Part shown: positions 59,345 through 64,000 of the stretch, one piece after another
How positions within the stretch are numbered: position 1 is the stretch's first letter
Layout of the letters: the number at the start of each line of letters is the position of its first letter
Assembly (NCBI GenBank): GCA_040768125.1
Contig: JAXGNG010000001.1
Location: 868,001-932,000 of the forward strand
Direction: 5' to 3'
Length of the DNA: 64,000 nucleotides
Source of the DNA: RBG-16-49-21 sp040768125
GTDB taxonomy: Bacteria; Spirochaetota; UBA4802; UBA5550
The notes under the pieces: generated by a model
Database searches by the model: none
What the model was told of the DNA's origin: nothing
The model's input: the letters and a program-made list of their open reading frames with translations, nothing else
Position numbers and translations under genes: made by a program

Positions 59345-59650
59345 CTATTCCCCGGCCTTATCCTTTTGCCGCAGGCGGGTCCCGCAGAGGGGGCAGAAGA
59401 TTCCGATGTCGCGGCCCATGAACCTGCCGCAGGCGGGGCAGGTGGCGACGCGCCGCAGGGCCGGCAGGGCCGGCAGCGCCAGGAGCGCCAGGGCGGGAAC
59501 CAGCCAGGGGATCAGCCCTGTCCCCGGATCCAGTGCCATCACCGCCAGGGGTACCGCCAGGAGCGCGACAAGCCATGCCAGGAGGTACCACGCCCAGGGG
59601 CGGAAGGCCCGGAGGCGGGCCTCGTAGATTTCAGAATGGTCCTGTTCCAT
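59345..59650 (-). CDS. Small membrane protein with C-terminal zinc ribbon
   Basis: 101 residues. Two membrane helices (~19-40 and ~47-65), then CPACGRFMGRDIGIFCPLCG, a zinc ribbon facing the cytoplasm. Short charged tail. Function unknown. A GGAGG-like sequence precedes the ATG on the minus strand. Confidence 0.7.
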   Translation of the reverse strand: MEQDHSEIYEARLRAFRPWAWYLLAWLVALLAVPLAVMALDPGTGLIPWLVPALALLALPALPALRRVATCPACGRFMGRDIGIFCPLCGTRLRQKDKAGE

Positions 59651-59677
59651 GGGTGTACCTCCTGGTGCCCGGGGGAC

Positions 59678-60172
59678 TTACCCACCGCGCGTCATGAGCA
59701 TGCAGGGCCCGTACGCCGGGTCCTCGAACCTGCGCCATTCCCTGAACCCCGCTTTCCCAAAGGCCCGTATCGCCGCGAGGTTCGACGTCGAGGTGCAGAG
59801 CCCTGGCAGGGCCCCGGGGTGTTCCCGGGCAAGGTTCGCGCAGAGGAGCTCCAGGGACCGGGGCCCGATACCGCGGCCGATGAACGCCTCCTCGCCGATG
59901 AAGATGTCGATGTCCATGACGGGCGGGTCGTCGGCGCCAAGACCTGCGAGGGCCCGGTCCCTTTCGGTCAGGATGTCCCAGCGGAGATAGCCTGCGGGGG
60001 TTTTGCCCCGCATGATGAGCGCGTGCCCCCCGGCGGGGGTGAAGTCGAGGAGCTTCTCTTCAAGGGAAAGCTCCCTCCACCACCTGTATACGTGCGGCTT
60101 CGGGAACCACCGGTTGACCAAGGCGAGATGGGCCGCCGGGTCGAACGCCGTGAGGGCGACCTCCTCCTTCAT
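59678..60172 (-). CDS. GNAT acetyltransferase (AAC(6')-like)
   Basis: 164 residues from the ATG at 60170-60172, which overlaps the GH127 stop codon; an upstream extension is shadow. GNAT fold with MDIDIFIGEEAFIGRGIGPRSLELL (motif A, acetyl-CoA loop) and NLAAIRAFGKAGFREWRRF (motif B). It resembles AAC(6')/IucB-like members that acetylate amines. Coupling to the arabinofuranosidase gene suggests a sugar-related role, but a drug or siderophore substrate is equally possible. Confidence 0.85.
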   Translation of the reverse strand: MKEEVALTAFDPAAHLALVNRWFPKPHVYRWWRELSLEEKLLDFTPAGGHALIMRGKTPAGYLRWDILTERDRALAGLGADDPPVMDIDIFIGEEAFIGRGIGPRSLELLCANLAREHPGALPGLCTSTSNLAAIRAFGKAGFREWRRFEDPAYGPCMLMTRGG

Positions 60173-62160
60173 CGCCTTTCCCCGGTGCGCACCCATACCT
60201 CCATGGACGAAGGACCACGGTTGCCCCAGGCGTAGTAGGGGATGAAGGTGAGGGGTGTTCCCTCCGGCGTGGAACCCCGCATGGCGCGGGCGCCGGAGAA
60301 GTGCGGCGACGAAGCAACCGCCTCCAGGGGCCGGGAGAGGTCGAGACACGCCCCCGGCACGGCAACCCCGGGGTTGTCCACGCTCTCCGCGCAGTAGACC
60401 AGGGGCCCCCTTGATAGGGCGACCCGCCCGCGGTTCCCCCGGACCCTCGGATCGGAGCGGAGGAGGCGGATCTCCAGGGGGAGATCGATCTGGATCCTGT
60501 TCCTCTTTTTCCATGGTCCGTCAATCCGGACATGGTACGATTCGAAGGGCGAGTAGCCCGAGGCCGTGGGCACCGGGGCGGGCCGCTCCCCCGGCGGAAC
60601 GGTTTGCCCGTTCAACGCGACGGAGGGATTGATCGCCCATGAGGGGATCCGCAGGGAGAGGGCGACGCGTGATCCCTCCGCGCATTCCATGTCGATGACG
60701 ACATTTCCCCCGAGGGGAAGGCCCGACGTCACGGCGATCCGCCTGATGCCCGCGGCGCCCGGACCCGAGGGTTTCCATTCGCAGTCGATATACTGGTGCA
60801 CCATGATCTCCCCGTCCCGGCGGGAAAAGGCGTATCCCCCCAGGGAGGCCCAGGCCCGGGCGATGTTGCCGGGACAGCAGGCCGTGCCGAACCAGGGCCT
60901 CCGCGCGACGTCCCGTGCCAGGAGGGGATTTCGGTAGAGATAGGATCTCCCGTCCAGGGCGATACCCGGCAGCGCGGCGTTGTAGAGCTGCCACTCGATG
61001 AGGTCCGCGTAGGGCGCCTCCCCCGTGGCCAGGAGCATCTCGCGGCTCCAGAAGATCGAGGCCAGGGCGGCGCAGGTTTCGCAGTAGGCGTAGCGGTTGT
61101 CGATCTCGAAGTCGCGGCCGAAGCCCTCGATCACCGGGAGGGACCCGACGCCCCCCGTGACGTAGGCGCGGCGCGTCACCATGCGCCGCCACGCCGCGGC
61201 GAGGGTCTCCAGGAGGGCCCCGTCGCCGGTCTCGCGGGAGAGCATCGCCGCCGCCGTGGCCAGGTAGCCCCATCGGACCGCGTGGCCCTTCGGCACGCGC
61301 TGTTTCCGTACCGGGCGGTGCTGCTGGAAGAACGCCCCGGAGAGAAACGACAGGGCGGAACGCAGCTTCAGCAGCGGGGGCTCCCGCGTGCCGAGCTGTT
61401 CCGTGAAATCGAAGCCGGCCCCTCCGGAGGCGCCTTCGCGCTTCCGCACCGCCGCGGCGCGCCGCCCCTGGCTCAGGAACTGCCCCGCCAGGCGAAGCCC
61501 GAAGAGGCGCGTCCGTCCCCGGTCCTCGATGAAGCGTTGCGCCGTGTCGAGGTAGTCCCTCCGGCCCGTGAGGCGGTAGAGCCGGACCAGGGCGATCTCG
61601 ATCTCCTCGTGTCCCGGAGTTTTCGAGGGACCCGCGTTGCTGAAATCCCTCGCCACAAGGTCCCCGGCGGCGAGGGCGAGCGAAAAGAGGTCTCCGCGTC
61701 CCGTGGCCTCCCGGTGGGACACCCCCGCCTCCACCAGGTGCCCCATGGTGTAGAGCTCGTGCTCGATCTGGAGGTTCTTCCACCGGACGCCGGGGAAGTG
61801 GCACTGGTTGTAGGTGAAGAGGTAGCCGTCGGGGGCGGCGGCGCGCCGCACGAGATCGATGTACTCGGAAAGGCGGCCTTCGATTTCCCGGTCTGGCCCC
61901 GCGGCAAGTGCCAGGGAGGCGGCCTCGGCCCACTTGTGCACGTCGGAATCGTCGTAGAAGAATCCCTTCCTGAAGCCTTTGATCATCCCCGCCGTGACGC
62001 GGAAGTTGTCCAGGCGTCCGGTTCGTTCAAATTGCTCCCACTGGTGGAGGAGGGAATTCCGGCTGGCGGCGAGGCGCCCCGCCCAGAAGCCCCCGGTGAC
62101 GCGCGCCTCCCCCGGTGCGGGGGATTCGCGGCGATGTTCCTGTGGCGATATCTCGCTCAT
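60169..62160 (-). CDS. GH127 beta-L-arabinofuranosidase-like enzyme (DUF1680)
   Basis: 663 residues. The (alpha/alpha)6 barrel carries the family's zinc and nucleophile cysteines: E361-T-C363 (YCETC) and C428-C429 (TACCPGNIAR). C-terminal beta domains follow. No signal peptide, so cytoplasmic. GH127 enzymes release L-arabinose from beta-linked arabino-oligosaccharides. Divergent from a GPH-type sugar symporter and overlapping a GNAT gene. Confidence 0.9.
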   Translation of the reverse strand: MSEISPQEHRRESPAPGEARVTGGFWAGRLAASRNSLLHQWEQFERTGRLDNFRVTAGMIKGFRKGFFYDDSDVHKWAEAASLALAAGPDREIEGRLSEYIDLVRRAAAPDGYLFTYNQCHFPGVRWKNLQIEHELYTMGHLVEAGVSHREATGRGDLFSLALAAGDLVARDFSNAGPSKTPGHEEIEIALVRLYRLTGRRDYLDTAQRFIEDRGRTRLFGLRLAGQFLSQGRRAAAVRKREGASGGAGFDFTEQLGTREPPLLKLRSALSFLSGAFFQQHRPVRKQRVPKGHAVRWGYLATAAAMLSRETGDGALLETLAAAWRRMVTRRAYVTGGVGSLPVIEGFGRDFEIDNRYAYCETCAALASIFWSREMLLATGEAPYADLIEWQLYNAALPGIALDGRSYLYRNPLLARDVARRPWFGTACCPGNIARAWASLGGYAFSRRDGEIMVHQYIDCEWKPSGPGAAGIRRIAVTSGLPLGGNVVIDMECAEGSRVALSLRIPSWAINPSVALNGQTVPPGERPAPVPTASGYSPFESYHVRIDGPWKKRNRIQIDLPLEIRLLRSDPRVRGNRGRVALSRGPLVYCAESVDNPGVAVPGACLDLSRPLEAVASSPHFSGARAMRGSTPEGTPLTFIPYYAWGNRGPSSMEVWVRTGERR

Positions 62161-62446
62161 GGCCGGTACCTTCCGTGAGGATATACATGATAATGTTCAT
62201 AGCAAGCATTTTTCGATCGGTGTTGCGTTTTAAGGTTCAGTCTCAGATAGACAAATGAGAATATACCGCGGAGACACCGAGTTACCTAGACACGTCTATA
62301 CTCCGTGTCTCTGTGCCTCCATGGCAATCTCTTTGAAGATCACCCTTGAAAGCGGCATGGCGAAGCAGACAATATTTCTATTGCATTTTTACTGCGGAGT
62401 GCTAGAGTATGCGGAAGGTATGGCACTCTGGGGAAGGAGGAAGGGC
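62161..62446. other. Divergent gap with nested inverted repeats
   Basis: CGGAGACACCGAG (62269-62281) is an 11 of 13 match to the complement of CTCCGTGTCTCTG (62301-62313), and TAGAC-AC-GTCTA (62287-62298) is a perfect inner stem. It resembles repetitive non-coding elements seen in many bacterial genomes and could alternatively be an operator for the divergent GH127/symporter pair. Confidence 0.4.
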
Positions 62447-63796
62447 ATGCAGGACACGAGAATGACCGTGGCGCAAAAGCTCGGGTACGGGGTCTGCGAC
62501 CTCGGGGGTAATCTCTTTTTCACCGCCATCGGCCTCTGGCTCATGATCTATCTCACCGACACCGTGGGGCTTCTCCCCTTCCTCGCCGGGACCGTCGTGG
62601 CCGCGGGCAAGGTCTGGGACGCGGTCACGGACCCCGTGGCCGGCTACCTCTCCGACCGGACGACGAGCCGCTGGGGGCGCCGGCGCCCCTGGATGTTCTT
62701 CGGCGCCTTTCCGCTCTTCGCCGCCATGGTAGTGATGTTTACCGACCCGGGCCTCGCGTCCCAGGGCGCCCTCGTCGCCTGGGGCGTCATCGCATTCTGC
62801 CTTCTCAACACGGCCTACACCGCGGTGAACATTCCCTACAACTCCCTCACGCCGGAGCTGACCCGGGACTACCACGAGCGGACCTCCCTGAACGGGTTTC
62901 GCTTCGGCTTCGCCGTCGTGGGCACGCTCCTGGGGGCCGGGGCGGCCCAGCCGATCGTGGGACTCATGCCGGATAAAAGCGCCGGCTACTCCGTCATGGG
63001 CGCGGTCTTCGGCGCCGCCATGTTCGTAACCGCCCTGGTCACGGTGTTCTCGATCCGCGAACCCCGGGGGGGGCACCGGATCCTCACGGAGGGGTTTGTG
63101 CGCACCTACCGGAAGGTCTTCCGGAACGGCCCCTACCTCCTGATACTGGGGGTCTACGCCCTCCACGTCACGGCCCTCACCGTGGTGATGGGCGTCGCGG
63201 CCTATTACTTCAAGTACATCCACCGCGACGAGTCCCTCACCACGCCGGCCATGCTGATCCTCCTGGTGACCGCCTTCGCCTTCATCCCCGTCAGCGTGGC
63301 GCTGTCGAAAAGGCTCGGGAAGAAGATAGTGTACGGCGCGGGCCTCGCCCTCTTCGCCGTCAACGTGATGGTACTCTTCTTCCTCGGCCATGTTCTCCCC
63401 CCCTCCTTTTCCCTGGCGATGATGTTCACCACGGGGATCGGCCTGGGATTCACCTACGCCATGCCCTGGGCCATGGTCCCCGACGCGATCGAATACGATT
63501 ATCTTCTCACGGGGGAACGGACCGAGGGGGCCTTCTACGGGATCTGGACCTTCGGGATCAAGATCGGCCAGGCCGTGGCCCTGGCGGTGACGGGGGTCGT
63601 CCTCTCCCTCACGGGATACGTGGCCGACGCGGTCCAGACCCCCACGGCGGAGCTGGGAATACGCCTCCTCCTGGGGCCCATCGCCGCCCTGGTGTTCGTG
63701 CTGGGCGTCCTGGTCCTCTGGCGCTACCCGATCAACGAGGAGCGCTATCGTGAAATCATCGAGCAGATCCGCGCGCGGGACGGGCAGGGCTCGTAA
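62447..63796 (+). CDS. GPH-family sugar:cation symporter (melibiose-carrier type)
   Basis: 449 residues from ATG 62447, preceded by GGAAGGAGG. Twelve helices with MFS/GPH hallmarks: KLGYGVCDLGGNLFFTAIGLWLM at the N-terminus, DAVTDPVAGYLSDRTTSRWGRRRPWM in loop 2-3 and DAIEYDYLLTGERTEGAFYGIW near helix 10. Imports glycosides or pentosides with Na+ or H+. Divergent from GH127, so uptake of arabinosides is a natural inference. Confidence 0.87.
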   Translation: MQDTRMTVAQKLGYGVCDLGGNLFFTAIGLWLMIYLTDTVGLLPFLAGTVVAAGKVWDAVTDPVAGYLSDRTTSRWGRRRPWMFFGAFPLFAAMVVMFTDPGLASQGALVAWGVIAFCLLNTAYTAVNIPYNSLTPELTRDYHERTSLNGFRFGFAVVGTLLGAGAAQPIVGLMPDKSAGYSVMGAVFGAAMFVTALVTVFSIREPRGGHRILTEGFVRTYRKVFRNGPYLLILGVYALHVTALTVVMGVAAYYFKYIHRDESLTTPAMLILLVTAFAFIPVSVALSKRLGKKIVYGAGLALFAVNVMVLFFLGHVLPPSFSLAMMFTTGIGLGFTYAMPWAMVPDAIEYDYLLTGERTEGAFYGIWTFGIKIGQAVALAVTGVVLSLTGYVADAVQTPTAELGIRLLLGPIAALVFVLGVLVLWRYPINEERYREIIEQIRARDGQGS

Positions 63797-63825
63797 GCAT
63801 CGGCGAAGGGGGAACGGGGAGAATA

Positions 63826-64000
63826 ATGGGCGGGACGAGACCACTCCAGGGAATGTTTTCCGGCGTGCCGCGCCGCTACGACATCATCAACCGGCTCTTC
63901 ACCCTCCGCCTGGACCAGCGGTGGCGACGCGCCGCCGCCCGGGAGTGCCTCTCCGGCTCCCCCCGCCGCGTCCTGGACCTCTGCGCGGGAACGGGGGACC
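63826..64000 (+). CDS. ubiE: Demethylmenaquinone/ubiquinone methyltransferase, N-terminus (partial)
   Basis: From ATG 63826 (GGGGAGA upstream): MFSGVPRRYDIINRLFTLRLDQRWRR and then RVLDLCAGTGD, the SAM-binding motif I of UbiE/MenG. The C-terminal part lies beyond the window. It methylates the quinone ring in the last steps of menaquinone (or ubiquinone) synthesis. Downstream of the symporter by 29 bp. Confidence 0.85.
   Translation, partial: MGGTRPLQGMFSGVPRRYDIINRLFTLRLDQRWRRAAARECLSGSPRRVLDLCAGTGD

Noticed and set aside
60796..62178. Plus-strand frame opposite GH127
   Set aside because: Shadow of a gene with intact GH127 catalytic residues.
62402..63844. Minus-strand frame opposite the GPH symporter
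   Set aside because: Shadow; composition dominated by G, H, E, R and no motif.

Overview
The window is mostly GC-rich bacterial chromosome from a Gram-negative heterotroph. Evidence for an outer membrane is a FadL-type porin, small beta-barrel proteins and several lipoproteins. Loose lipoboxes (for example an F-N-A-C cleavage site), large PAS/7TM kinases, 7TMR-DISM-like sensing and many SpoIIE/PP2C phosphatases fit a Spirochaetota-like organism, but Desulfobacterota or a related phylum cannot be excluded. No rRNA, tRNA, CRISPR array, phage block or classical insertion sequence was seen.

0-5 kb: the end of an unknown gene, then a lipoprotein peroxiredoxin whose peroxidatic cysteine codon is an in-frame TGA followed by a SECIS-like hairpin (a probable selenoprotein). 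Next come a metallophosphoesterase with an odd 5' end, an extended SDR, a membrane protein and a pirin. 5-18 kb: a signalling block with a 1909-residue kinase-receiver-phosphatase carrying two 7TM sensor modules, a divergent PAS-PP2C phosphatase, an old-yellow-enzyme-like reductase and a second hybrid kinase. 18-25 kb: an overlapping pair of unrecognised proteins, a LarA-YhhN pair, a small lipoprotein, and a double-flavodoxin protein coupled to a small membrane protein.

25-34.4 kb: a mosaic, GC-poorer accessory zone. It holds an AT-rich nucleotide-sugar dehydrogenase lying between two identical 31-bp direct repeats, a methyltransferase, an atypical Hsp70 overlapping a membrane-anchored HEAT protein, a beta-lactamase-fold hydrolase, an SH3-domain secreted protein, and copies of a short dispersed repeat. 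34.6-41 kb: a Tat-exported flavodoxin-ferredoxin coupled to a DUF4015 glycosidase-like lipoprotein, then a galactoside operon (galactokinase, GH36, GH1). 41-52 kb: a FadL porin with a divergent TetR regulator, an NlpC/P60 hydrolase, a receiver-PAS-ATPase protein, aldehyde dehydrogenase plus Na+/solute symporter, MtaB and small membrane proteins.

52-58 kb: an AraC/GyrI regulator, a DUF1805 protein, an MFS transporter, a Gfo/Idh/MocA-SCP2 fusion and a REP-associated tyrosine transposase (RAYT) flanked by two 40-bp palindromes; a third copy of the palindrome lies behind the AraC gene. The three palindromes share an inner stem while their outer stems differ in sequence but keep pairing. 57.6-64 kb: an IscU-like scaffold, FmdB zinc ribbon, TrmO, a membrane zinc-ribbon protein, a GNAT enzyme coupled to a GH127 arabinofuranosidase, a divergent GPH-type sugar symporter, and the start of ubiE/menG. 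Sugar uptake and hydrolysis, two-component and partner-switching-type signalling, and redox flavoproteins are the main themes.
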